Assembly (NCBI RefSeq): GCF_030019515.1
Contig: NZ_JASEEQ010000015.1
Coordinates: forward strand, 51,732 to 115,731
From: Nocardioides sp.
GTDB taxonomy: Bacteria; Actinomycetota; Actinomycetes; Propionibacteriales; Nocardioidaceae
Length of the DNA: 64,000 nucleotides
Direction: 5' to 3'
A model generated the notes under the pieces. It made no database searches. It was not told the DNA's origin and was given only the letters and a program-made list of their open reading frames with translations. Below, one piece after another: positions 49,983 to 59,640 of the stretch (the stretch's first letter is position 1; each line of letters starts with the position of its first letter). Position numbers and translations under genes: made by a program.

Positions 49983-50317
49983 AGGGTCTCACCGTCCGCT
50001 GGTCGCTCACCGACGCACCCGCCGGGGTCGAGGAGCAGCTCGCGTCGTACGTCGCCGACAGCTCCTATGACCGGTTCACCGGCCAGGAGGGGCTCCGGTT
50101 CAAGACCTGGCGGTGCCGTCCGGGCGAGTGGTTCGAGGGCTGCTACGTCTTCGTCAGCGACGAGGCGCGGACCGAGTTCCAGCGCGCGTTCTCCCGCACC
50201 GCCGCCGAGTCGCCCGGCTCCCAGATCGTCGGCAGCGCCCCGATCCTGATCGAGGAGTGCGACATCGTCGCCGTCGCCGAGGGCGGGGACGGGTTCCTCG
50301 CCGCCGGCCGGTACTGA
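49979..50317 (+). CDS. YdhR-like putative monooxygenase
   Basis: A 112-residue protein with the dimeric alpha/beta-barrel pattern of the YdhR family: GLTVRWSLTDAPAGVEEQLASYV, GLRFKTWRCRPGEWFEGCYVFVSDEARTEF. YdhR proteins are proposed to act on aromatic substrates, but activity is not established. ATG 49979 overlaps the pepA stop (ATGA), so the two genes are translationally coupled. Confidence 0.7.
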   Translation: MKGLTVRWSLTDAPAGVEEQLASYVADSSYDRFTGQEGLRFKTWRCRPGEWFEGCYVFVSDEARTEFQRAFSRTAAESPGSQIVGSAPILIEECDIVAVAEGGDGFLAAGRY

Positions 50318-50342
50318 CCTCACAGCGGCCGCGAGACCCGGC

Positions 50343-50430
50343 GGTTTCCCCGGGTACCCGGGGAAACCAGTACTCCTAGGCCGAAACTTCGGCCGAAGAG
50401 TGACAACTTCCCCGGGTACCCGGGGAAACC
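50343..50430. repeat. composite palindromic element A+B (copy 2) with an extra A module
   Basis: Module A, a perfect 26-bp palindrome, at 50343-50368; 10-nt gap; module B, GGCCGAAACTTCGGCC, at 50379-50394; then a second A core (TTCCCCGGGTACCCGGGGAA) at 50408-50427. It fills the gap between the convergent YdhR-like and O-methyltransferase genes. Confidence 0.92.
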
Positions 50431-50441
50431 AACGCGGGCGG

Positions 50442-51119
50442 CTACGCCCCCGGGTTCCACTCCTTCTTGGCGACCAGCAGGCCGTCGCCGACGGGCAGCA
50501 GGACGGCGACCAGGTCGTCGTGCTCGGCGACCTGGCGGCCGAGCTCGCGGATCGCCACGGTGTCCTCGTCGCGCTGGGCCGGGTCGGCCACCCGGTCGTG
50601 CCACAGCGCGTTGTCGAACGCGACCACGCCACCGGGGCGCAGCAGCCGCAGCGCCTCCTGGAGGTAGGCGGAGTACTCCGCCTTGTCGCCGTCGCAGAAG
50701 ACCAGGTCGTAGTGGCCGTCGGTGAGCCGGGGGAGTACGTCGAGCGCCGAGCCGGAGATGGTCCGCGCCCGCTGGGCGGCGACGCCGTCCTCGGTGAACG
50801 ACTGGCGCGCCAGGCGCTGGTGCTCGGCCTCGATGTCGACGGTCGTCAGCACGCCGTCGGCGCGCATGCCGCGCAGCAGCCACAGCCCCGAGACGCCGGT
50901 GCCGGTGCCGATCTCGACGACCGCCCGCGCATCGAGCACGGAGGCGAGGAACCGGAGCGCGGCGCCCCCGCCCGGACCGATCGGGACGACCCCGACCTCC
51001 TCGGCACGGGACCGGGCCGCGGCGAGGACGTCGTCCTCCGCGACGTACGCCTCGGCGTAGGACCAGCTCGCGGGCTTGATCGGCGTGGTGATGGTGGCCT
51101 CCTGGGGTCGCGGGCTCAC
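50442..51119 (-). CDS. class I SAM-dependent O-methyltransferase
   Basis: A protein of about 225 residues of the catechol/caffeoyl-CoA O-methyltransferase type (Methyltransf_3). SAM motif I is VVEIGTGTGVSGLWLLRGM, followed by TTVDIEAEHQ and the metal-associated YDLVFCDGDKAEY. The divergent position next to sigE is conserved in mycobacteria (Rv1220c/sigE). The start is doubtful: GTG 51119 is the nearest canonical codon, yet it overlaps a -10-like TACGGT, while a strong AGGAGG stands 5 nt before an ATC codon (51092-51090). Confidence 0.85.
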   Translation of the reverse strand: MSPRPQEATITTPIKPASWSYAEAYVAEDDVLAAARSRAEEVGVVPIGPGGGAALRFLASVLDARAVVEIGTGTGVSGLWLLRGMRADGVLTTVDIEAEHQRLARQSFTEDGVAAQRARTISGSALDVLPRLTDGHYDLVFCDGDKAEYSAYLQEALRLLRPGGVVAFDNALWHDRVADPAQRDEDTVAIRELGRQVAEHDDLVAVLLPVGDGLLVAKKEWNPGA

Positions 51120-51339
51120 CGTACCGCGATCGACGGGAACGTCGCGGGAGCCGCGCACGTTGTCCTGGATGAGGTCGTCCCGGCCGCCGGCGACGAGCCC
51201 GGCGAGGGCACCGGCCCGGACACCGGCGAAGAGACATGATGCTCACAGGTTCCTCTCAGCAGAGGTCTCTACCGTGAGGAAGGACAAGACGCTGTTCCCC
51301 CAGGCACGCAAGCGCCAGCAGCCCCTCCAGGAGGCACCC

Positions 51340-51963
51340 ATGGACACCCCGGTGGCGCCCGCTGCTGACCCCGCGGACGGCCCGATCGAGGGTGTCCCGT
51401 CCTGGGAGGAGATCGTCGAGCAGCACTCCGACCGGGTCTTCCGGCTCGCGTACCGCCTGACCGGCAACCGCCACGACGCCGAGGACCTCACCCAGGAGGT
51501 CTTCGTCCGGGTGTTCCGCTCGCTGTCCACCTACACCCCCGGCACCTTCGAGGGCTGGCTGCACCGGATCACCACCAACCTGTTCCTCGACCAGGCCCGG
51601 CGCAAGCAGCGGATCCGCTTCGACGCGCTCTCCGACGAGCGCGCCGAGCGGCTCACCAGCTCCTCGCCGGCGCCCGACGCGGCGTACGCCGACCGCACCT
51701 TCGACGACGACATCGAGCGGGCGCTCGCGACCCTGCCCCCCGACTTCCGGGCCGCGGTGGTCCTCTGCGACGTCGAGGGTCTCGCCTACGAGGAGATCGC
51801 CGAGATCCTCGGCGCCAAGCTCGGCACCGTGCGCTCGCGCATCCACCGCGGCCGCGCCATGCTGCGCTCGGCGCTCGCGCACCGGGCGCCCAGTGCCGGC
51901 CGGGTGCGGTACGCCGGTCCCGCGGCCGGCCCGCTCCTCTCGGGCTGGCGGTCGACGACGTGA
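51340..51963 (+). CDS. sigE: ECF-type RNA polymerase sigma factor, SigE-like
   Basis: A 207-residue group 4 sigma factor. Region 2 is DRVFRLAYRLTGNRHDAEDLTQEVFVRV and region 4 is LAYEEIAEILGAKLGTVRSRIHRGR. The ATG at 51340 has AGGAGG 5 nt upstream; the long in-frame extension upstream is not supported. Position identifies it as the SigE envelope-stress sigma factor: divergent O-methyltransferase upstream, anti-sigma factor and HtrA protease downstream, as in mycobacteria. It would be released when the anti-sigma factor is inactivated. Confidence 0.92.
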   Translation: MDTPVAPAADPADGPIEGVPSWEEIVEQHSDRVFRLAYRLTGNRHDAEDLTQEVFVRVFRSLSTYTPGTFEGWLHRITTNLFLDQARRKQRIRFDALSDERAERLTSSSPAPDAAYADRTFDDDIERALATLPPDFRAAVVLCDVEGLAYEEIAEILGAKLGTVRSRIHRGRAMLRSALAHRAPSAGRVRYAGPAAGPLLSGWRSTT

Positions 51964-52445
51964 TCGGCCACCACCTGGGCTCACGGACCAGCGCGCTGCT
52001 GGACGGCCAGCTCTCGGTCGATGAGACCGAGCGCGCGTGGGAGCACGTGCACGGGTGCCACGCGTGCCGAGACCTCGTCGAGCGCGAAGGCTGGATCAAG
52101 ACCCGGCTCGCGGGGCTCTCCTTCGAGGTCGCGGCTCCGGCGACCCCGTCCTGGCTGAAGGGCTCGCTGATCGACGCCTCGTCCGGCTGCGGCTCGTCGG
52201 CCGCGTACGTCGGCCTGGGGGCGCCCGCCGACCACCGGCGCCGCACCCTCGGGCTCGCCGCCATCGGCGGCAGCGCCGTCGGCGCGGCGGTGATGGGCGT
52301 GCTCGTCCTCGGGGTGGCGCCCGCCGACGCCCCGACCATCGACCGCCGGGCACCGCTCACCTCGATCACGAACACCCAGGTCCCGCGGACGCCGGCGCCG
52401 ACGGTCCCGGTCGCCCACGTCACCCGTGAGGCGAGACAGAAGTAG
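51960..52445 (+). CDS. rseA: anti-sigma factor, RseA-like (ZAS family)
   Basis: A 161-residue protein with the zinc-associated anti-sigma motif Hx3Cx2C in EHVHGCHACRDLVE, at about residues 28-35. After the cytoplasmic ZAS domain there is one predicted membrane-like segment (LGLAAIGGSAVGAAVMGVLVLG) and a Pro/Thr-rich tail. It should bind and hold SigE; in mycobacteria the homologue is degraded after phosphorylation or inactivated by thiol oxidation. GTG 51960 overlaps the sigE stop (GTGA). Confidence 0.88.
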   Translation: MIGHHLGSRTSALLDGQLSVDETERAWEHVHGCHACRDLVEREGWIKTRLAGLSFEVAAPATPSWLKGSLIDASSGCGSSAAYVGLGAPADHRRRTLGLAAIGGSAVGAAVMGVLVLGVAPADAPTIDRRAPLTSITNTQVPRTPAPTVPVAHVTREARQK

Positions 52446-52491
52446 CGAGCCCGGCGCTGCCGGATTTCGCGGCACGCGACAAGATGGTGCT

Positions 52492-53874
<1,383 letters not shown>

Positions 53875-53911
53875 TCTCCTCGCCGTGGCTGCCGCTCCCG
53901 CCCCGGGCGTC

Positions 53912-53985
53912 GGTTTCCCCGGGTACCCGGGGAAACCAGTACTTCTGGGCCGAAACTTCGGCCGATATGTGCAGGTTTCGGCCGA
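53912..53985. repeat. composite palindromic element A+B (copy 3)
   Basis: Module A (26-bp palindrome) at 53912-53937, 10-nt gap, module B GGCCGAAACTTCGGCC at 53948-53963, then another half copy of B (TTTCGGCCGAAG) at 53975-53986. The spacing and the flank AGTACT are the same as in copy 2. It lies between convergent htrA and the helix-turn-helix gene. Confidence 0.92.
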
Positions 53986-54006
53986 AGAGTCCGGGCCGCG
54001 ACGACG

Positions 54007-54276
54007 TCAGGTCCGATCCCGAGGCTGGCGGGGCGGCGAAGCCGACACGCCGGCCTCGGACTCCACGTAGGGGTGCTCGTCGACGAAGGTCCGGGTCTCG
54101 GCGTACATCCGCTGGATGAACTCCTCGAGCTGGGCCGACTCCACGCGCCACTGGCCCCGGCCGCCGATCTTGATCGCGGGCAGGTCGCCGCGCCGGACCA
54201 GCGCGTAGACCTGCGCGCTGGAGGTGTTGAGGACCTCGGCGACGTCGGCGAGCGTGAGGAAGCGGGGGCCGGCCAT
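54007..54276 (-). CDS. BldC/excisionase-like helix-turn-helix protein
   Basis: An 89-residue protein with a MerR/excisionase-type winged helix (FLTLADVAEVLNTSSAQVYALVRRGDLPAIKIG, then QWRVESAQLEEFIQRMY). Length and motif resemble the BldC-like regulators of actinobacteria. The C-terminal 25 residues are low complexity. Its ATG at 54276 lies 135 nt from the divergent SAF-domain gene, so it may control that operon. Confidence 0.82.
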   Translation of the reverse strand: MAGPRFLTLADVAEVLNTSSAQVYALVRRGDLPAIKIGGRGQWRVESAQLEEFIQRMYAETRTFVDEHPYVESEAGVSASPPRQPRDRT

Positions 54277-54411
54277 GGGCTCATCGTCGCACCCCGCGGC
54301 GCCCCGCGCGGGCCCGACCCGCGCCGCTGTGGACGACGGGCGGACGAGCGGTGGGACCACGGTTGTGGATGACGGGGTTTCGAGGCGCCCGAGTGTGGCG
54401 ATGATGTGCGG

Positions 54412-55086
54412 GTGACCCGGCGGCCGGTGCAGCGTCCGGGGATCGGGGGAGTCGCTCCGGTCCCGCCCGCGACGCGCGCGAGCCGCCCCGGCTGGCGCGA
54501 CCCGCGGCTGTGGGTCGGGGTCCTGATCGTCACGGTCTCCGTGGTGGCGGGTGCGCGGCTGCTGGCCGCGGCCGACGACACGGTCTCGGTGTGGGCGGTC
54601 GCCGCCGACGCCGGTCCGGGTGCCGAGCTGGACGCCGGCGACCTGGTCGCCCACCGGGTCCGGTTCGCGGACGCCGCGGACCTCGGGCGCTACTTCAGCC
54701 TCGAGGACGAGCTGCCCGCCGACCTGCGGCTGGTCCGGGGGGTCACGGCCGGGGAGCTGCTCCCGCGGGCCGCCCTCGGCGCCGCCGACGACGGGGCCGA
54801 CACCGTCGAGCTGCCGGTGACGGTCGACACCGAGCTGGTGCCGCCCTCCGTACGCGCCGGGTCGGTGGTCGACGTCTACCTCGTCGGCCGCGGCGCCCGC
54901 GACCGCAGCGGCCCGGCCCTGGCCGCGGCGACCGTCGTCGACGCGCCCGGCATGGACACGACGTTCGGCTCGGCGACCGGGCACCGGCAGCTGGTGCTCG
55001 CCGTCCCGGAGGCCGACGCGACCGCGTTCCTCGACGAGCTCGGCCGCACCGAGGCCCCGGTGCTCACCGTGGTACGCCGGGGCTGA
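54412..55086 (+). CDS. SAF-domain protein, CpaB/RcpC-like
   Basis: A 224-residue protein with one N-terminal membrane helix (LWVGVLIVTVSVVAGARLLAA) and a SAF domain (GAELDAGDLVAHRVRFAD, RLVRGVTAGELLPRAAL). This is the layout of CpaB/RcpC pilus-assembly proteins and of related actinobacterial proteins. GTG 54412 lies 6 nt after a -10-like GATGAT. It is followed 4 nt later by a CpaE/MinD-like ATPase gene. No CpaF, prepilin or TadBC gene lies nearby, so the pilus link is only by similarity. Confidence 0.78.
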   Translation: MTRRPVQRPGIGGVAPVPPATRASRPGWRDPRLWVGVLIVTVSVVAGARLLAAADDTVSVWAVAADAGPGAELDAGDLVAHRVRFADAADLGRYFSLEDELPADLRLVRGVTAGELLPRAALGAADDGADTVELPVTVDTELVPPSVRAGSVVDVYLVGRGARDRSGPALAAATVVDAPGMDTTFGSATGHRQLVLAVPEADATAFLDELGRTEAPVLTVVRRG

Positions 55087-55090
55087 CCCC

Positions 55091-56389
55091 GTGGCCGACC
55101 GTGCGCTCGTCCTGATCGTCGCCTCGGGCGCGGCCTGGGAGCCGACCGCCCTCCTCCGGCTCGGGGACCACCCCGGCATCGTCGTGCTCAAGCGCTGCGT
55201 CGACGTCGACGACCTGCTCGCGGCCGCGACGGCCGGGCAGGCGGACGTGGCCGTGCTCGGCCTGGACGCCCCCGGGCTGGATCGCAGCGCGGTCGACCTG
55301 CTGCGCAAGCACGGGGTCCGGCCGGTCGCCATCGCGCCCGGCGGCGCCACCCTCGACGGTGGGCGGCTCCGGGCGGCTCGGATCGGCGTGCACCGGGTCG
55401 TCACCGACGACGACCTCGACCGCCTGGTCGAGACGGTGCTCGCCGACGAGTCCCCGGCCACCGCGGTCCGGCCGCCGGCCCCGCTCGGGCCGCCGCCCTC
55501 CGGGCCTCCGAGTCCGCAGCCGTCGGGACCGCCCGCCGGTGCGCCCTCGCCACCCGGCCGCGTGATCGCCGTCTGGGGACCGGCCGGCGCCCCGGGGCGG
55601 ACCACCCTCGCGACCGCGCTGGCGGCCGAGTCCGCCCGCCGGCAGCGGCGTACCGTCCTGGTCGACGCCGACCCGTACGGCGGGGCCGTGGCCCAGCAGC
55701 TCGGCATCCTCGACGAGGTCTCCGGCCTGCTGTCCGCGGCACGGCTCGCCTCCTCGGGTCAGCTCGAGGAGCGGTTCGCCTCGGTGCAGCGCGGCCTCGA
55801 CCCCCACCTCAGCGTGGTCACCGGCCTGCCCCGGGGCGATCGGTGGGTGGAGGTGCGGGCGGGCGCCATCGAGCACCTGCTCGAGGTCGGCCGCGAGCGC
55901 GGCGACGTGGTCGTCGACACCGGCTTCAGCCTCGAGGACGACGCGACGCCGGACTTCGGCACCCGGCCGGGCCGCAACCAGATGACCCTCGGCGCGCTCG
56001 AGGTGGCCGACGAGGTGCTCGTCGTCGGCGTGGCCGACCCGGTCGGCCTGTCCCGGCTGGCCCGCGCCCTCGTCGAGCTGCGCGACCTGACCGCCGGTCG
56101 CCCGGTCCACGTCGTCGTCAACCGGATGCGCGCGACGCTCGGCTGGTCCGAGCGCGACATCGCCGGGATGGTCGGCGGCTTCGCGCGGGTCGCGGGCCTG
56201 CACTTCCTCCCCGAGGACCAGGCGACCGTCGACCGGGCCCTGGTGAGCGGCCGCACGCTCGTCGAGGTCGGGGACTCGCCGCTCGGTCGCGCCGTCGCGC
56301 GGCTGGCCGACGCCCTGTCGCCCGGGGCCCCGGGGGGCGCGTCCGCGGAGGCGCCGGCGGGCGTCGCTCAGGCGGCGAACAGCAGGTAG
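55091..56389 (+). CDS. CpaE/MinD-like P-loop protein with altered Walker A
   Basis: A 432-residue protein: an N-terminal receiver-like domain (about 1-125), a Pro-rich linker, and a MinD/ParA-type ATPase domain. The expected deviant Walker A (KGGxGKTT) reads WGPAGAPGRTTLATALA, so both the signature Lys and the P-loop Lys are replaced (Arg at the latter). VLVDADPYGG and DVVVDTGFSLE correspond to Walker A' and B. Together with the SAF-domain gene it resembles a CpaB/CpaE pair. Its 3' end overlaps the convergent membrane-protein gene by 22 nt. Confidence 0.8.
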   Translation: MADRALVLIVASGAAWEPTALLRLGDHPGIVVLKRCVDVDDLLAAATAGQADVAVLGLDAPGLDRSAVDLLRKHGVRPVAIAPGGATLDGGRLRAARIGVHRVVTDDDLDRLVETVLADESPATAVRPPAPLGPPPSGPPSPQPSGPPAGAPSPPGRVIAVWGPAGAPGRTTLATALAAESARRQRRTVLVDADPYGGAVAQQLGILDEVSGLLSAARLASSGQLEERFASVQRGLDPHLSVVTGLPRGDRWVEVRAGAIEHLLEVGRERGDVVVDTGFSLEDDATPDFGTRPGRNQMTLGALEVADEVLVVGVADPVGLSRLARALVELRDLTAGRPVHVVVNRMRATLGWSERDIAGMVGGFARVAGLHFLPEDQATVDRALVSGRTLVEVGDSPLGRAVARLADALSPGAPGGASAEAPAGVAQAANSR

Positions 56390-57696
56390 AGCCCGCCGAC
56401 GGTGAAGGCCACCATCGCGAACAGCAGCGGGAGCTGACCGGTGAGCTGGTGCCGCGGCGGCAGGAGCCTGATCGCCCGGTCGTGCGCCGCGATCACCCCC
56501 AGCACGTGCCCGGCGACCACGGCGAGCACCTTGAGGTTCGCCAGGAACGTCGGGTGGTAGGCCAGCCAGTAGATCGGGTCGAGGTTCGCCGTGCCGAGGT
56601 AGTTGCTGCCGTCGCTGAACGGGTCGCTGGCCTGCACCAGCGTCAGCTGGCCGACCTCGACCAGGTAGCGCAGGTAGTGGGCGATGATGTAGCCGACGAT
56701 GATCGGCACCACCGAGTGGGCCAGCCGGTTCGGCAGCTCGCGGCGCCGCAGGTCGTCGCCCAGCCCGGTGAGCACGCAGCCGGCCACGAACACCAGGCCG
56801 ACGCCGACGCAGAACGCCAGCAGCGCGAGGTTGTTCAGCAGGTACGACGACGTGTCGGTCGACTGCACGAAGGACAGCCACCGGGTGGAGTCCTTGAACG
56901 AGTCGAACGCCGTACTGCCGAACAGGACCGCGACGACCGCGACCAGCCCCGGACGGGCCGGCGTCGTGTCCAGGTTCGCGAGCGGGCTCCGGACCACGAG
57001 CAGGTCACCGCGCCGGCCCCACACCGAGAGGTGCGAGACCAGCGTGGAGTAGACCTCGAACGGGTCGGCGCGCTCGTAGAACGTGGACCCGAACAGGGCG
57101 CCGCCCACCAGCATCACCGCGACGTACGCCGCGCACCACAGCCGGACCGGACCGAGCTCGGTGGAGAACGGGTAGACGAGCTCCATCCACACGAAGGCGA
57201 ACAGGCCGACCGCGGCCGGCCAGTAGCCGAGCCGGTCGGGGTAGGCCAGCAGCCCGCGGTCCGGGTCGCTGCCGGACACCTTGGCGAAGGCCAGGTTGAT
57301 GGTGCGGACCGGGCTGATCGCCTTCCACACCGGGCCGAGCAGCACCGAGAGCGGGACCAGCCCGACCCACCACCACACGTAGAAGATGCCGAAGATCGGG
57401 TTGATCACCAGGTCCTTGCCGAGCACGGCGGCCATCGCGGCGTAGAGGAACACCACGAAGCCCAGGACCCGGCACCCGACCCGCCAGCCGGCGGAGTCCA
57501 CCAGGCGGCGGACCAGCGCCGGGGCCGGCCGGCCGCTCGTGGCCGCGTCGTACCGCGGCGTGCGCCAGGCGACCGCCAGCACCGTGAACGAGACGACCAG
57601 AGCGGCGCTGGCGCCCGCGATCGCCAGCTCGGGGGAGATCGGGAGGTCCTTCGCGCCGCCGATCCCGTGCGCGAGGGTGATGCCGTCGGGCGACAT
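56368..57696 (-). CDS. polytopic membrane protein of unknown function
   Basis: A 442-residue protein with about ten to eleven membrane helices. Notable conserved segments include GIFYVWWWVGLVPLSVLLGP, VISPVRTIN-like IKAISPVRTINLAFAK and NYLGTANLDPIYWLAYHPTF. Homologues in actinobacteria are sometimes labelled fenitrothion hydrolase, which I consider unreliable. The gene follows a cupredoxin-like lipoprotein by 12 nt, and the pair is probably one operon, perhaps for metal or redox handling at the membrane; this is inference. Confidence 0.7.
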   Translation of the reverse strand: MSPDGITLAHGIGGAKDLPISPELAIAGASAALVVSFTVLAVAWRTPRYDAATSGRPAPALVRRLVDSAGWRVGCRVLGFVVFLYAAMAAVLGKDLVINPIFGIFYVWWWVGLVPLSVLLGPVWKAISPVRTINLAFAKVSGSDPDRGLLAYPDRLGYWPAAVGLFAFVWMELVYPFSTELGPVRLWCAAYVAVMLVGGALFGSTFYERADPFEVYSTLVSHLSVWGRRGDLLVVRSPLANLDTTPARPGLVAVVAVLFGSTAFDSFKDSTRWLSFVQSTDTSSYLLNNLALLAFCVGVGLVFVAGCVLTGLGDDLRRRELPNRLAHSVVPIIVGYIIAHYLRYLVEVGQLTLVQASDPFSDGSNYLGTANLDPIYWLAYHPTFLANLKVLAVVAGHVLGVIAAHDRAIRLLPPRHQLTGQLPLLFAMVAFTVGGLYLLFAA

Positions 57697-57708
57697 CTCA
57701 GCGAGCCC

Positions 57709-58071
57709 TCATCGGATCTCGAGCTGGACGATGACCTTCTCGAGGTTGTGCGACTCGACGTCGACGGTCCCCGGCCGGTCGATGCCCTCGATCGTCAGCG
57801 TGGACTCGCCGACGTCGTACTCGAGCTCCTGCTCGGGCGTGGAGTGCACGTGGATCTCGCCCGGTGCGTCCGCGGTCACGTCGAGCTCGACGTCCTGCCC
57901 GACGGCGACCTCGACCCGCTCGCCGTTGGGAGTGACGCTCTCGCCCTCGATCGTCACCTCGATCACCTTCGGCCCCGAGTCCGTCTCGCCGGGGGAGTCG
58001 CTGCCACCGCATGCGGTGAGGGCGGCGAGGGAACACAGGAGTACGGCCAGGGCGGCCAGCACACGGCGCAT
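57709..58071 (-). CDS. small secreted lipoprotein with a cupredoxin-like domain
   Basis: A 120-residue protein with a lipoprotein signal (MRRVLAALAVLLCSLAALTACG, lipobox LTAC) and a beta-sandwich domain of cupredoxin type (VTPNGERVEVAVGQDVELDVTA, GEIHVHSTPEQELEYDVG, TVDVESHNLEKVIVQLEIR). Copper ligands are not complete: His residues in EIHVHS and ESHN are present, but no Cys or Met in the usual place. It is the first gene of a two-gene operon with the polytopic protein. Confidence 0.75.
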   Translation of the reverse strand: MRRVLAALAVLLCSLAALTACGGSDSPGETDSGPKVIEVTIEGESVTPNGERVEVAVGQDVELDVTADAPGEIHVHSTPEQELEYDVGESTLTIEGIDRPGTVDVESHNLEKVIVQLEIR

Positions 58072-58188
58072 CGTCCAGTCCTTCTGCTCGGCCCTGCTGC
58101 TGGGGCTGCGTCGACGGTAACGTCTGTCAGAATCGCACGTCGGGCCGACGCCCGGCACGCCGCCCCAGCGCTGCGACGAGAGGACACC

Positions 58189-59640
58189 ATGACCGAGAGG
58201 CTCCGTCCGCGGGACGTCGCCGTCCTGGCCGAGGAGTCCGCGTCCACGCCGATGCACAACGCGACCGTCGAGATCTTCGAGCCCGGCCAGTCCGGCTTCG
58301 ACTACGCCCGGCTGGTCGGGCTCGTGCAGGAGCGGATCTCCTTCGTCCCCCGCTACCGCCAGCGCGTCCAGCCGGTGCCGGGCCGGATCGCCAACCCGGT
58401 GTGGGTCGACGACGAGCACTTCGACCTCGGCTACCACGTACGCCGCTCCGCGCTGCCCCGACCGGGCACCCTCGACCAGCTCCGCGACCTGGTGGCGCGC
58501 ATCGTCTCGCGCCCGCTGGACCGCAGCCGCCCGCTGTGGGAGATGTACTTCGTCGAGGGCCTGGCCGACGGGCAGGTCGCGATCCTCACCAAGTCCCACC
58601 AAGTGCTGGTCGACGGCATCGAGACCGTCGACCTGGGCCAGGTGCTGCTCGACAAGTCGCCGGTGCCCAAGGAGCTGGGCGCCGACGGGTGGCGGGCCCG
58701 CACCCGCCCCTCGTCGCTCGCGCTGATGGCCGGCGCGGTGCACGACTCGCTCACCGGCCCGGAGACGGTGGCCGACACGCTGCTCAGCACGACCGGGTCG
58801 GTGCTGCGCGGCGCCGCCTCGACCGCCCGGTCCGCGGGCCGGGTGCTCGACGCGCTCGCCAACCGCAGCGCCAGCGGCGACTCGCCGATCATCGGGCCGC
58901 TGTCCCAGCAGCGCCGGGTCGTCGCGGTGCGCACCGACCTCGCCGACTACCGCAAGGTCCGCGAGGCGCACGGCGGCACCGTCAACGACGTGGTGCTCGC
59001 GACCGTCACCGGGGCACTGCGGGCCTGGCTGATGACCCGCGGGGAGTCGATGCGCGGGGTCCGGCAGATTCGGGCCGTCGTCCCGGTCTCGGTCATCGAC
59101 GAGGAGCTCGAGGCGACCTCGCTCGGCAGCCAGATCGCCGCCCACTTCGTCGACCTGCCGGTGCGGGAGGCCAGCCCCGTGGTGCGCCTGCACCAGGTCT
59201 CCTACTCCTTCCAGGCGCACAAGGAGACCGGGCGGGCGGTCGCCGCCACCCGGCTGATCGGCATCCCTGGCTTCGCGCCGGCGACGTTCCATGCGGTCGG
59301 CTCCCGTGTCGCCGCGGTCGAGCGCCGCCGCGGCTACCAGCTCAGCGTCACCAACGTCCCCGGCCCGCAGGCGCCGCTGTACGCCGCCGGCGCCCGGATG
59401 GTCGCGACCTACCCGGTGCCACCGCTGCTCGAGGGCCATCCGCTGGCGATCGGCGTGACGTCGTACGACGGGCACGTCTACTACGGCCTCACCGCCGACC
59501 GCGACATGCTGCCCGACGCGGACCTCCTCGGCCCCTGCCTGCACGAGGCGCTCGACGAGCTCGTGGACTCGGCCTCCGGCAGCCGCACCCGCGTGCCCCG
59601 GGGCCGCAAGAAGCGCCGCCCGCCCGAGGAGACGCCGTGA
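58189..59640 (+). CDS. WS/DGAT-family acyltransferase with altered HHxxxDG motif
   Basis: A 483-residue protein of the wax ester synthase/diacylglycerol acyltransferase family: RSRPLWEMYFVEGLADGQ, VNDVVLATVTGALRAWL and the late motif SVTNVPGPQAPLY are all typical. The active-site motif HHxxxDG reads HQVLVDG, so the second, catalytic His is replaced by Gln. Acyl transfer may therefore be weak or absent, or another residue may substitute. ATG 58189 follows GAGAGGAC. The next gene overlaps its stop (GTGA). Confidence 0.87.
   Translation: MTERLRPRDVAVLAEESASTPMHNATVEIFEPGQSGFDYARLVGLVQERISFVPRYRQRVQPVPGRIANPVWVDDEHFDLGYHVRRSALPRPGTLDQLRDLVARIVSRPLDRSRPLWEMYFVEGLADGQVAILTKSHQVLVDGIETVDLGQVLLDKSPVPKELGADGWRARTRPSSLALMAGAVHDSLTGPETVADTLLSTTGSVLRGAASTARSAGRVLDALANRSASGDSPIIGPLSQQRRVVAVRTDLADYRKVREAHGGTVNDVVLATVTGALRAWLMTRGESMRGVRQIRAVVPVSVIDEELEATSLGSQIAAHFVDLPVREASPVVRLHQVSYSFQAHKETGRAVAATRLIGIPGFAPATFHAVGSRVAAVERRRGYQLSVTNVPGPQAPLYAAGARMVATYPVPPLLEGHPLAIGVTSYDGHVYYGLTADRDMLPDADLLGPCLHEALDELVDSASGSRTRVPRGRKKRRPPEETP

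Noticed and set aside
55843..59640. Continuous plus-strand frame of 1265 codons that would fuse the region before the acyltransferase to it
   Set aside because: The part before 58189 is antisense to two membrane or secreted protein genes and has no family similarity; the acyltransferase starts at ATG 58189 with a good ribosome binding site.
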